From assembly GCF_042681825.1 (NCBI RefSeq), contig NZ_JBHUGH010000006.1:1-64000 (forward strand): a stretch of DNA of 64,000 nt, given 5' to 3'. Under the pieces are notes generated by a model. It saw only the letters and a list, made by a program, of their open reading frames with translations, searched no databases and was not told the origin of the DNA. The DNA is from Halodurantibacterium flavum. Its GTDB lineage: Bacteria > Pseudomonadota > Alphaproteobacteria > Rhodobacterales > Rhodobacteraceae. How positions within the stretch are numbered: position 1 is the first letter of the stretch; every line of letters begins with the position of its first letter. The translations under genes were made by a program, and so were the position numbers. This document shows positions 1-8,031 of the stretch, in pieces.

Positions 1-130
1 GGCTCACCGTAGCTTCAGACTGTCGCCCAATCCGCCCACGATCGCGTGGAACGGCTGCCCATCATCGCGTGGAATCGCTGCCCATGATCAGCTGGAATGG
101 GCGCCCATCATCCCGTGGAACACGCAAACA
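1..130. mobile_element. Terminus of an IS21-like insertion sequence
   Basis: Four copies of an 18-bp unit of the form GCCCAtcATCgCGTGGAA start at 34, 57, 80 and 103, a strict 23-bp period. Serial repeats at the tips are typical of IS21-family elements, where the IstA transposase binds them. Just after the last copy the sequence runs into ...CAAACA at 130, so read inwards the element begins TGTTTGCG, with the TG terminal dinucleotide usual for IS21. A small reverse-strand ORF loses its native frame exactly at this point. The istA and istB genes would lie left of the window and are not seen, so the family call rests on repeat architecture only. Confidence 0.7.
34..120. repeat. Four 18-bp direct repeats with 23-bp period
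   Basis: Copies occupy 34-51, 57-74, 80-97 and 103-120. They share GCCCA at the left and TGGAA at the right, with a few substitutions in the middle. The 5-bp spacers are not conserved. This is the transposase-binding array of the insertion sequence terminus. Confidence 0.9.
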
Positions 131-218
131 GCGCCCTCAACTCCGTTTCCCGCTGGCGGAGGCGCGTGATTTCCGCCTGCACGTTCGCCAGTTCCTCCAC
201 CGCCTGCCGAAGGTCCAT
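108..218 (-). pseudogene. Small coiled-coil protein, 3' end replaced by insertion sequence
   Basis: The ORF starts at 218 with a good ribosome-binding site (AGGAG, 7 nt spacing) and encodes 36 residues. The N-terminal part, MDLRQAVEELANVQAEITRL onwards, is a charged heptad-like helix. The last six or seven residues are encoded by the insertion sequence, so the native C-terminus is lost at about 131. It is divergent from ureE, and the shared 147-bp gap (219-365) should hold both promoters. The protein family is not recognised. It is called a truncated gene because of the codon pattern, the ribosome-binding site and the exact coincidence with the element tip. Confidence 0.5.
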
Positions 219-365
219 GTCGTCGCTCCTGTCATCGAATCCCTCTTGTCCCCGACCTTCGCAGCCAAGGGTTAATGTTCGGCTAATGTTCGCGCGGGTC
301 TCACGCCATCGCTTGCCTTGGCGCGTGGGCCCCGTAAACTCGACCCCACATCCAAGGAGAACCCG

Positions 366-968
366 ATGCCCAACACGCTGCCCCCCGCCCATTCCGTCCG
401 TCCCGCCGGCAGCTGGGCCGATGCCGCCGACCGTGTGGTTCTGGGCTATGAGGAACGTTTCCTGCGGCGCAAACGGCTGACGACCGCGCTGGGCGACTCG
501 GTCCTCGTGGACCTGCCGGAAACCACGAGCCTGAATGACGGCGACGCGTTGGAGCTTTCGGACGGGCGCCTGATCGAGGTTCTGGCCGCCGAAGAACCCC
601 TGCTGGAGGTGCGCGGCCCCGCGCTGCCGCGTCTTGCCTGGCATATCGGCAACCGGCACACGCCCTGCCAGATCGAAGGCGACCGCCTGCTGATCCGGCA
701 GGATCATGTTCTGGCGGATATGCTGCGACGGCTGGGTGCCTCGCTGACCGAGGTGACGGCCCCGTTCCGGCCCGAAGGGGGCGCCTATGGCCACGGGCGG
801 ACCATGGGCCACGATCATGGCCACAGCCATGCCCACGCACATTCCCACAGCCATTCCGGCGGTCACGACCATCACCATCACGATCACGCACATCGGTCGG
901 TGCATCATCATGCGACCCCCCGCGACCGGGCGGGGGATGAACAACATTCCGTGGCCGAGACCGAGTGA
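366..968 (+). CDS. ureE: Urease accessory protein UreE (nickel metallochaperone)
   Basis: UreE dimers carry nickel to the UreD/F/G complex that loads the urease active site in the cytoplasm. This 200-aa protein shows the family core, including WHIGNRHTPCQ near residues 92-102, whose histidines lie in the metal-binding region. It then has an unusually long histidine-rich tail from about residue 149 to 182, with alternating HGHSHAHAH and a HHHH block. Such tails bind extra nickel in some UreE proteins. The start at 366 follows AAGGAGA. The stop overlaps the GTG start of ureF (GTGA), so the two are translationally coupled. Urease subunit genes are not in the window. Confidence 0.95.
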   Translation: MPNTLPPAHSVRPAGSWADAADRVVLGYEERFLRRKRLTTALGDSVLVDLPETTSLNDGDALELSDGRLIEVLAAEEPLLEVRGPALPRLAWHIGNRHTPCQIEGDRLLIRQDHVLADMLRRLGASLTEVTAPFRPEGGAYGHGRTMGHDHGHSHAHAHSHSHSGGHDHHHHDHAHRSVHHHATPRDRAGDEQHSVAETE

Positions 969-1600
969 CCGATCCGCTTCTGACGCTCGTTCAATGGCTC
1001 TCGCCGGCCTTTCCGGTCGGGGGCTATGCCTATTCGCACGGGTTGGAGACCGTCATCGCGCGGCAGGAGATCCGGACGGCGGCCGGGCTTTCGGACTGGC
1101 TCTCGGCAATCCTGCGCTGGGGAGCGGCGCGGACGGACGCGATCCTGCTGGCCCATGCGCTTGCGCCCGGGCAGGACATCATGGCCCTGGCCGAGACGGC
1201 AAAGGCTCTCGCCCCCTCGCAAGAGCGTCTTTTGGAAACCATGGAGCAGGGGCGCGCCTTTCTGGCGACCACCAACGCGCTGACGGGGCAGAAGTGGCCG
1301 CCGATGCCCTATCCGGTGGCGGTGGGTGCGGCGGCCGCGGGGCTGGGGGTTGCAAGCGAACAGGTGCTCCGCCTCTATCTTCACGCTTTTGCATCGAACC
1401 TCGTGCAGGGGGCGGTGCGCTTTGTGCCGATGGGGCAGACTGACGGGCAGGCCGTGCTGCAGGGGTTGCACGGCGCAATTGCCGAGGTCGCCGCCGAGGC
1501 CGTGGACGCGCCGCTCTCTGCCCTCGGGGCCGGGGTCTTGCGGGCAGATCTGGCGGCGATGCAACATGAAACGATGGACGTAAGGATCTTCAGGACATGA
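965..1600 (+). CDS. ureF: Urease accessory protein UreF
   Basis: UreF is the all-helical accessory protein that bridges UreD and the GTPase UreG during insertion of nickel into apo-urease. The 211-aa sequence begins with the family hallmark LVQWLSPAFPVGGYAYSHGL and is full length. It starts at a GTG overlapping the ureE stop, and its own stop overlaps the ATG of ureG (ATGA), so ureE-F-G form one tight operon. Confidence 0.96.
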   Translation: MTDPLLTLVQWLSPAFPVGGYAYSHGLETVIARQEIRTAAGLSDWLSAILRWGAARTDAILLAHALAPGQDIMALAETAKALAPSQERLLETMEQGRAFLATTNALTGQKWPPMPYPVAVGAAAAGLGVASEQVLRLYLHAFASNLVQGAVRFVPMGQTDGQAVLQGLHGAIAEVAAEAVDAPLSALGAGVLRADLAAMQHETMDVRIFRT

Positions 1601-2211
1601 CAAGCATGAACGGCCCGCTGCGGGTGGGCATCGGCGGCCCGGTGGGCGCAGGCAAGACGACCTTGACGGAAAAGCTGTGCCTCGCGTTGCGCGACACCTA
1701 CTCGGTCGCGGTGATCACGAACGACATCTACACGCGCGAGGATGCGGAATACCTGATGCGCGCGCAGGCGCTGCCGCTGGAACGTATCCGTGGTGTGGAA
1801 ACCGGCGGCTGCCCCCATACCGCGATCCGGGAGGATGCGAGCATCAACCTTGCCGCCGTCGCCGACCTGCGGGTTGCCTTCCCCGATCTGGACGTGATCC
1901 TGATCGAATCCGGGGGGGATAACCTTGCGGCCACCTTCAGCCCGGAACTCGCCGATCTCACGATCTATGTGATCGATACCGCGGCGGGGCAGGATATCCC
2001 GCGGAAGAAAGGGCCGGGACTCACCCGGTCGGACCTTCTGGTGATCAACAAGGTCGATCTGGCGCCACATGTCGGCGTGGATGTGGCGCTGCTGGAACAG
2101 GACGCCACCGCCGCGCGGGGCGCGCGCCCCTTCGTCATGGCGAGCCTGCGGCAGGGGCGCGGGGTGGAGGATGTCGCGGCGTTCATTCGCCGCGAAGGCG
2201 GGCTGGATTGA
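1597..2211 (+). CDS. ureG: Urease accessory GTPase UreG
   Basis: UreG is a SIMIBI-class GTPase whose nucleotide cycle drives nickel transfer into urease. The 204-aa protein has Walker A GPVGAGKT at residues 14-21, the Cys-Pro-His nickel site (GGCPHTAI, residues 70-77), the IESGGDNLAATF Walker B region and a guanine-specificity motif NKVDLAP near 150. It is full length and is the last gene of the ureEFG run. The following 871 bp carry no recognisable gene. Confidence 0.97.
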   Translation: MTSMNGPLRVGIGGPVGAGKTTLTEKLCLALRDTYSVAVITNDIYTREDAEYLMRAQALPLERIRGVETGGCPHTAIREDASINLAAVADLRVAFPDLDVILIESGGDNLAATFSPELADLTIYVIDTAAGQDIPRKKGPGLTRSDLLVINKVDLAPHVGVDVALLEQDATAARGARPFVMASLRQGRGVEDVAAFIRREGGLD

Positions 2212-3082
2212 GCCTCGGGCAAAAAACGCTGCTGGATATCGTGTGTGAGAATGCAGCTATGCGGGACCGAGTCCTAATTCTTTATAGGATTAGTTCCATG
2301 CGCACAGCGGGTTCCACGCGCCCGAGATTGGTTTCCTCGGCGCGACGGCGGCACATCCCGTCGCGTGATAGAAATGGATCCCCCAGCATTAGCGTTCGGC
2401 GTTGAAACTTGATGCGCCGGGCGACGATCGCTGCTCGATTCCGAGCAGCTGCCGCCCAATCGCTTTTCGTTGCGAACTGGAATTTAACCCAAGAGCCCGA
2501 AAGGTCGACCGCATTACCTCGCTTTGCGAAGTCTTTATAGCTCATAACCAGCGGCGCACCGCGAGATGGACGGGGGCAGGGCTGTGCTCCGCGGGCGCGG
2601 CGGAGGTGCGCCAACGTCCCCACCTCCATTTAAAAAATGTCGCGGCGAAGGCAGGCCGCCGAGCAGAGCGCCCCCGCTTCGGAGCGGCATGCGATCGCCA
2701 GGGTGGTTCCACAGTTGGTTGCATATCGCAGCATTGAACCTCGGCAGACCTGAAGCCCCGGGCCAAACGGTCCGGAATAGGGGCGCTTCATAGGGATCAT
2801 CCGCAGAGCAAGAAACGGCTGCAACAGGATCAAACCGCCCTGCCGGCACTTCACGGCGTACTCTGCACGCTTCGTCAAACGCGGATTATCAGCTGCTTGG
2901 GCTCTGACGGGCATGGCCGCTTCGATGTCGTAGGCGCTGATTAGCCTAACTTTCCGCCTTCCGCGCAATATCTCTGGCCCGATTCGGGCGGTGACCCTCG
3001 TTCTCGAGAGGCACTATTTCATTACATGAAGATGACATATGTGATACATGTTCGACAAATCATAGATACAGACGTTTTTCCA
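2212..3082. other. Gene-poor stretch after ureG
   Basis: No ORF here has a convincing start, codon pattern or recognisable product in any frame; the possible frames of 60-115 codons overlap one another on both strands. An 8-bp perfect stem (CGCGACGG / CCGTCGCG, 9-nt loop) lies at 2341-2365, without a T-run. The last 60 bp (3015-3082) are noticeably AT-rich and probably hold the promoter of the next gene. The stretch may be decayed coding DNA. Confidence 0.5.
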
Positions 3083-3814
3083 ATGCCCGACATTTTTCCG
3101 CCCAACACGCTTGGCGAGGCGCTTCTTGCTGAACTCCGAAACGCGCCGCGCCGGCGAGTTCAACGCATCGAGGCTGCGGGACGGGCCTATTGGGTCAAGC
3201 AGGTTGAAGATCTCTCCCTGCGCTGGCGGTTGCAAAAGGGAAACCCCCGGCGCGCCTTCGAGAAAGAGCGCAGGGGACTGCATGTGCTGCGCGATGCGGG
3301 GCTTCCGGTGCCGCCTATCGTGGCCGAGGGGCCGTCCCTTCTGGTGACACAAGACAGCGGGCCGACGCTTGACAGGCTTGTGCGGGAGCCGGATGCATCC
3401 GAGGCAGGGCTTTTGCCTGCCATGGCGGCGGCGGGCACTGCGCTCGCTCAGATGCATATGCGGGGGTTCGCCCACGGCCGACCGAGCATCAAGGATATCT
3501 GCTGGGATGGTGAACAGGTCACCTTTATCGATCTGGAACGCTTCAGCCCGCGGCGCGGCGTGCGGCGGCGTCATGTGGTCGACTTGATCGCGCTGGTCTT
3601 TTCGATCCATGTCTATGCCCCTCAGATGCCAGGACTCGCGCTTGCGGCTGCCGATGCCTATCGTGCTTCCGGCGATCTAGGGGTCTGGCGTGGGGCGCAG
3701 CGGCTTTGTGCTCTTCTACGACCTCTCGATCTTCTGACGCGATCGTTGCAGCAGCGGCCTTCGGGGCGCGAATTCCGCGCTATTCCGCTGACCCTGCAGA
3801 GTTTCTCAAGATAA
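3083..3814 (+). CDS. LPS-kinase/Bud32-like small kinase family protein
   Basis: The protein (243 aa from this start) has the core of atypical small kinases of the Kdo/WaaP and Bud32 type: an early lysine in YWVKQV, an RAFEKE glutamate, a catalytic-loop block HGRPSIKDI and a metal-binding-like FIDLERF. Such enzymes phosphorylate lipid A-core sugars or small substrates at the inner membrane, but the substrate here cannot be assigned. An in-frame ATG at 3026 would add 19 residues (MKMTYVIHV...). It falls in AT-rich, promoter-like DNA, so the ATG at 3083 is preferred; neither has a clear ribosome-binding site. No lipopolysaccharide genes adjoin it. Confidence 0.75.
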   Translation: MPDIFPPNTLGEALLAELRNAPRRRVQRIEAAGRAYWVKQVEDLSLRWRLQKGNPRRAFEKERRGLHVLRDAGLPVPPIVAEGPSLLVTQDSGPTLDRLVREPDASEAGLLPAMAAAGTALAQMHMRGFAHGRPSIKDICWDGEQVTFIDLERFSPRRGVRRRHVVDLIALVFSIHVYAPQMPGLALAAADAYRASGDLGVWRGAQRLCALLRPLDLLTRSLQQRPSGREFRAIPLTLQSFSR

Positions 3815-3973
3815 AGTCCTTCTTCGCAAGCCTCGTCCAGAGGCTCTTTGTTACCATCCGAAAGACTCTGGCCGATAGATCGGTATAAAATCCGGATGCG
3901 GAGCGTGTGTGTTGATCACCCTCCGGCGGGTTTGCTGTGGTGGGGATTGCGTCGCCTGCTCGCTACGCAAGGG

Positions 3974-4002
3974 AAAAGGCGGCTCTGTTGAGCCGCCTTT
4001 TT
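3974..4002 (-). terminator. Rho-independent terminator, bidirectional
   Basis: A 12-bp perfect stem (AAAAGGCGGCTC / GAGCCGCCTTTT) with a TGTT loop lies 5 bp beyond the stop of the chemoreceptor gene. T-runs are present on both strands, so it can also end transcripts from the kinase-like gene on the left. Confidence 0.92.
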
Positions 4003-4006
4003 GCTT

Positions 4007-6181
4007 TCAGAACTCCTCCCAACCGCCCCCACCTGCGGCTGCGGCGCGCTGGGGATGGGGTTGGGGTTGGGGTGCGTGGCGGAGTTGGGTGACGGGGGCG
4101 GCGCGGGCGGGGGTTGCGGGTTTTCCGCCGCTGGTGCGGAAGCCCGAGAGCGCCTGGGCCAGTTGCTGCGCCTCGCTCAGGAGCGAGCTTGCGGCCGCGG
4201 TCGATTCCTCGGCCACCGCGGCGTTCTGCTGGGTCACCACGTCGATCTGGGTGACGCCGGTATTGACCTCGGCCAGCCCCTTGGCCTGCTCGGTCGCCGC
4301 CGCCGCGATCTCGGAGACCAGCGCCGAAACCTCGGAGACACGGCGCAGGATATCCTCGAGGCTGCTGCCGGTGCGGCTGACCAGGGCGCTGCCTTCCTCG
4401 ACCTGCTGCGAGCTTTGCGAGATCAGGTCCTTGATCTCCTTGGCCGATCCCGAGGCACGCTGCGCCAGCGCCCGCACCTCGGAGGCCACGACGGCAAAGC
4501 CGCGCCCGGCCTCGCCCGCCCGCGCGGCCTCGACGCCCGCGTTCAGCGCCAGAAGGTTGGTCTGGAAGCTGATATCGTCGATCACGCCGATGATGCGGGT
4601 GATCTGCTCGCTCGATTTCTCGATCTGGCGCATCGCGGTCACGGCCTCGCGCACGACGGCGCCGCCGGCCTCGGCCTCGCGCCGGTTCTCGATCGTGGCG
4701 CGGTCGGCCTGGGCGGCCTTTTCGGCGGTGGCGCGCACGCTCTCGGTGAGCTGGTTGAGCGCCGCGGCGGACTGTTCGAGCGTCGCGGCCTGGGTCTCGG
4801 CGCGGGAGGAGAGATCCTGCGAGACCTGCGCGATCTCGTCGGCGCCGCTGCGCACGCCCTGGGCGCTTTCGGTGATGGTCAGGACCATGGTGTTGAGGCT
4901 CGACACAAGCTCGTTGAAGGTGAGGCGCAGCGTCTCGTACTCGGCCGGGAAGGGGTCATCGGCCGGGCTCTCGATCCCGCCGGTCAGATCGCCCCGGGAC
5001 AGACGCCCGAGCCCCGAGGTCAGATCCCGCACAACACGCTCCTGCTCCGCACGGCGACGCTCGGCCTGGGCCTCTGCCTCGCGTTGCGCCCGCCCGTTTG
5101 ACTGGAAGACCTTGAGCGATCGCGCCATCTCTCCCAGTTCCGTCTTGCGCTCTGCCCCGTCGATCCGGACGTCCAGATCGCCCTCGGCCAGATGCTTCAT
5201 CGTCCCCGCCATGTCGCTGATCGCGCGGCCGATCCAGCGCCCGACCACAAAGGCCAGGAAAATACCCGCCGCCAAGGCACCGCCTGCGACAAGAAGAACA
5301 GTGCGGAGGATTTGCGTGACCAGGTTGTCACCGCTCCGGCCCATCGCCCCCTGCCGGGCGGCGGCGTCCGTCCGGGACGCTTCGACCGCCTCGATCAGCG
5401 GCGCGGCCGCGGCGGAGAGCGCGTCTATCGCCTCGCGGCGGGCGTATTCGGCGGCCTGCGCGGCCTCGGCGGCGTCCCGGAACGCCATCACCCCATCGCG
5501 CGCGCGACCGAGATCGGCACGTTCGGCCATCGTCGCCTCGGTGCTCGCCTGATCCAGCCGGACCAGCGTTTCGTCCAGTGGCGCGAAAGCCTCCTGGAAA
5601 TCGGCCTCGGTGCCACCGGCAAGGAAACGGTCCACCCGCATCCGGGCAACGAGAAACGCCTCGCTCGCCCCAAGGGCGGCATAGGCAGGCTCTTCCGCGC
5701 CGCGCTGCGCGAGGTTGCGCTGGATCGCGCCGATCTGGCGGCGATGCTCGATCCCCAGTGCCTGCATGGCCTCGACCCGATGGTTGCGCATGTCGACAGC
5801 GGTCTGCATCGCCCGCGCCTGCGCAACAAAGATATCCGCAATGTCATGCAACCGGTTGGCCGTGACGGACTGATCCGCCGCAACCGTGGTCAGGAGCAGA
5901 TCAACCCCGCCCTCCAGTCGGGAGAGTTCCGCACTGAGCGTCGCGGCGGTCTGTTCGCCCGGCGCTGCGACATAGGCGGTTGCGGCGAGCTCTGCGCGCC
6001 GGGCCGCATAGCGGATATCATCCATCGCGGCGGCACTGGCCGTCTCGCCGCGATAGTCGGCAAAAAGGTCCCCGAGAGACCGAGACTCGTTATACGCAAA
6101 CATTGCGAGCCCGAGGAGCAGGGCAAGAATAACCCCGAACCCCCCAAGAATGCGCGTCGAAATACGAAGGTTATTATGCAT
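4007..6181 (-). CDS. Methyl-accepting chemotaxis protein with CheR-docking tail
   Basis: This is a transmembrane chemoreceptor that signals through CheW/CheA. In the 724-aa protein, TM1 is at about 11-30, a helical periplasmic sensor at 31-290, TM2 at about 291-314, then HAMP, and a cytoplasmic signalling hairpin with the conserved tip (IDDISFQTNLLALNAGVEAA and FAVVASEVRALAQR). The C-terminus is a Pro/Ala linker ending GGGGWEEF, which fits the aromatic-x-x-aromatic pentapeptide tether that recruits CheR or CheB. The start MHNNLRIS at 6181 is preferred: the longer frame runs through the neighbouring hemolysin III gene. The ligand is unknown and no other che genes are nearby. Confidence 0.93.
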   Translation of the reverse strand: MHNNLRISTRILGGFGVILALLLGLAMFAYNESRSLGDLFADYRGETASAAAMDDIRYAARRAELAATAYVAAPGEQTAATLSAELSRLEGGVDLLLTTVAADQSVTANRLHDIADIFVAQARAMQTAVDMRNHRVEAMQALGIEHRRQIGAIQRNLAQRGAEEPAYAALGASEAFLVARMRVDRFLAGGTEADFQEAFAPLDETLVRLDQASTEATMAERADLGRARDGVMAFRDAAEAAQAAEYARREAIDALSAAAAPLIEAVEASRTDAAARQGAMGRSGDNLVTQILRTVLLVAGGALAAGIFLAFVVGRWIGRAISDMAGTMKHLAEGDLDVRIDGAERKTELGEMARSLKVFQSNGRAQREAEAQAERRRAEQERVVRDLTSGLGRLSRGDLTGGIESPADDPFPAEYETLRLTFNELVSSLNTMVLTITESAQGVRSGADEIAQVSQDLSSRAETQAATLEQSAAALNQLTESVRATAEKAAQADRATIENRREAEAGGAVVREAVTAMRQIEKSSEQITRIIGVIDDISFQTNLLALNAGVEAARAGEAGRGFAVVASEVRALAQRASGSAKEIKDLISQSSQQVEEGSALVSRTGSSLEDILRRVSEVSALVSEIAAAATEQAKGLAEVNTGVTQIDVVTQQNAAVAEESTAAASSLLSEAQQLAQALSGFRTSGGKPATPARAAPVTQLRHAPQPQPHPQRAAAAGGGGWEEF

Positions 6182-6246
6182 TCTGATGATCCCCAGCCGC
6201 GACAGCGACACCACCCTTTTAGGGACCAAAAGATAAGAAACCGTTT

Positions 6247-6909
6247 TCAGTTGCCCGAAACAGCCGTCTGACCCACCTGCATGACGACGGCAAGGTAGAA
6301 CATGACGCTCGCCAGAAGGACGAACACATGCCAAACGGTACGCTGGAACGGCATGTTCTTTGCAAGGTAAAAGACCGTCCCGAAGGTATAGAGGCATCCG
6401 CCGATCACGATCAGCGCCAGCACGGGCGCCGAGAGCGCCGTGAGAACCGGCCAACCCGCCACCACCCCGGCCCAGCCCATGCCCAGATAAAGCCCGAAGG
6501 CCACCCACCGGAACCGGTGCGGCACCAGAACCCGCAGCACGGTGCCAAGCGCCGCGCCGAACCACAGCATGCCCAGCAGGAAGGCGGCCGGCGCCCCGGA
6601 CAACAGTGCGAAAGGCGTATAGGTCCCGGCGATCTTGAAGTAGATCGCCGCGTGGTCCAGCCGCCGAAGCACGGGCGTAAAGCGGGTATGGCGCAGCATG
6701 TTGTAAAGCGCCGAGAAGAGGATCATCGCCACCAGCGTTGCGCAGTAGACGGAAACGGCGGTGATCGTCCGGACATCCCCCGCCTGCGTCGCCGCATATG
6801 CCAATAGCGCAGGAGCTGCGACCAGCACCGCAACCAGCCCCGCGACATGGACGGCAGAATCACTCACGTATTCTGCGCGAGTCTCCTCTCGGGTGGTATT
6901 CAGCGGCAC
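6247..6909 (-). CDS. Hemolysin III / PAQR-like membrane protein (TrhA family)
   Basis: This is a 220-aa integral membrane protein with about seven hydrophobic segments. It has the family signatures SALYNML, RLDHAAIYFKIAGTYTPF and a late H (TVWHVFVLLASVMFYLAV); these Ser, Asp and His residues form a metal site in PAQR proteins. Bacterial members are linked to membrane-fluidity homeostasis and are not proven haemolysins. The start appears to be GTG at 6909, with AGAGGAG upstream. It lies 65 bp upstream of the chemoreceptor start on the same strand. Confidence 0.88.
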   Translation of the reverse strand: MPLNTTREETRAEYVSDSAVHVAGLVAVLVAAPALLAYAATQAGDVRTITAVSVYCATLVAMILFSALYNMLRHTRFTPVLRRLDHAAIYFKIAGTYTPFALLSGAPAAFLLGMLWFGAALGTVLRVLVPHRFRWVAFGLYLGMGWAGVVAGWPVLTALSAPVLALIVIGGCLYTFGTVFYLAKNMPFQRTVWHVFVLLASVMFYLAVVMQVGQTAVSGN

Positions 6910-6956
6910 GTGATTACTGCTCCTCTCACGGAAGAAAACACCGTCGTTTCGAAGGA

Positions 6957-7235
6957 TCAGGCGGTTCCGTCTGCCTTTCGTTCCGCCATCAGGCGTCTGG
7001 CTTCGTCCGCGATGAGCCGAAGCTCCTCGATGACCGCGCCCTGTACCGCCATAGCGGGGTCGGGGACGGCGCCCGGGTCTTCCTGCTGATCCAGCGGCAA
7101 ATCTCGCACATCGAGAAGCAGGTCGGCAAGGCGATCGTCTGCGGCATTTTCGATCAGCACCGCAAGGATCTGGGCGATCATCCGGCGCTGCGCGATCATC
7201 TTGCCTTCAAGGGTGGCGGGCGGAAGATCCTGCAT
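6957..7235 (-). CDS. Conserved small helical protein, function unknown
   Basis: This 92-aa acidic protein begins MQDLPPATLEGKMIAQRRMI and is predicted to be largely helical. The start at 7235 has a strong ribosome-binding site (AGGAG, 5 nt spacing); longer in-frame extensions run back into the tRNA gene and are rejected. It has no signal peptide or membrane segment. I do not recognise a named family. It sits between tRNA-Ser and the hemolysin III gene, 47 bp upstream of the latter on the same strand. Confidence 0.7.
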   Translation of the reverse strand: MQDLPPATLEGKMIAQRRMIAQILAVLIENAADDRLADLLLDVRDLPLDQQEDPGAVPDPAMAVQGAVIEELRLIADEARRLMAERKADGTA

Positions 7236-7372
7236 CGCTGCTCCTGCTTTGACTGTCCGGTTCTGTCGCAACCCGCATCGAAGAGCAATGTTCCGTTTGA
7301 CGGCGCGGGCATGAAAAACCCCTTGCGCCCGTCCGGGCTTACGACTAAATCGCCCCCACTGACCCCCAGCGC

Positions 7373-7462
7373 GGAGAGGTGCCGGAGTGGTCGAACGGGG
7401 CGGTCTCGAAAACCGTTGTGGGGGTGACCCCACCCAGGGTTCGAATCCCTGTCTCTCCGCCA
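7373..7462 (+). tRNA. tRNA-Ser (anticodon CGA)
   Basis: This is a 90-nt class II tRNA. The acceptor pair is GGAGAGG / TCTCTCC with discriminator G and an encoded CCA. The anticodon arm has loop CTCGAAA (anticodon CGA, reading UCG), followed by a long variable arm GTGGGGGTGACCCCAC and a T-arm GGTTCGAATCC. It marks the left edge of a block of accessory genes, and tRNA-Ser genes are common integration sites. Confidence 0.97.
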
Positions 7463-7722
7463 TCATCTCCCATAAGGAACTGATTTTTAAGATTTGGTTG
7501 ACGACATCGCGAGGCTACCCGCCATCTGTCCCGCCAACCTCAAAACGCTATGTTGCGAGCAGAAGCTCGACTGCCGGGTCACAAGGCGCAGCGAACACGC
7601 CTTCGCTCAGGCATGTTGAGAATTATTTCTCAGATCGGCGCGCATCCGGAGTCAAAGTCGCTATAGACTGGAGAGTAGACGGTCTCGCACCCGTCTGCTC
7701 CTCACCGTGTTTATAGGAGCCC
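7463..7722. promoter_or_regulatory. Upstream region of the element's AlpA-type regulator
   Basis: The 260 bp between tRNA-Ser and the regulator carry no ORF. They contain a perfect inverted repeat TGAGAA-TTAT-TTCTCA (7617-7632) and a 6-bp stem AGACGG / CCGTCT (7677-7696) just before the ribosome-binding site TAGGAG. These are candidate operator and leader structures. No copy of the tRNA 3' end was found by eye at the far side of the element. Confidence 0.4.
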
Positions 7723-8031
7723 ATGATGGCCGTATTCCAGAGCCCCCAGCTTTACTTGTCCGTTGAACAGGTTGCCGAGCGTTTGTGTGTGTCGAAAGAC
7801 AGCATCTGGCGCTGGGTGCGCGAGCAGAACTTCCCCAAGCCCGTCAAGCTGAGCGGTCGCACCACCCGGTGGCGCCTCGCCGATATTCTGGACTGGGAGG
7901 GCTCTCTGCAGACGAACTTCTGCTTCAGCATGCTGCTGGAGACGTCTCCTGCCGTGTTCATGGCCTCCGTCCCTTGTCCCGGCAACGTCATTGCGTCGTC
8001 CCGTCAGATACACGCAGGGTCCGCGCAATGA
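7723..8031 (+). CDS. AlpA-family / MerR-like HTH regulator
   Basis: A winged-helix HTH spans about residues 10-55 (LYLSVEQVAERLCVSKDSIW followed by RWVREQNFPKPVKLSGRTTRW), the form seen in AlpA regulators and excisionases of P4-like and other integrated elements. The usual domain ends near DILDWEG. This protein then carries an atypical 42-residue tail of low similarity to anything known to me. The start at 7723 follows TAGGAG. The stop overlaps the start of the DUF927 gene (ATGA), so they form one unit. Its likely role is transcriptional control or excision of the element. Confidence 0.82.
   Translation: MMAVFQSPQLYLSVEQVAERLCVSKDSIWRWVREQNFPKPVKLSGRTTRWRLADILDWEGSLQTNFCFSMLLETSPAVFMASVPCPGNVIASSRQIHAGSAQ

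Noticed and set aside
2208..2405. TTG-started 65-codon frame overlapping the ureG stop
   Set aside because: There is no ribosome-binding site, no recognisable product and poor codon pattern.
3909..5552. Forward frame rich in Ser, Ala and Arg opposite the chemoreceptor
   Set aside because: It is antisense to the signalling domain and has low-complexity composition.
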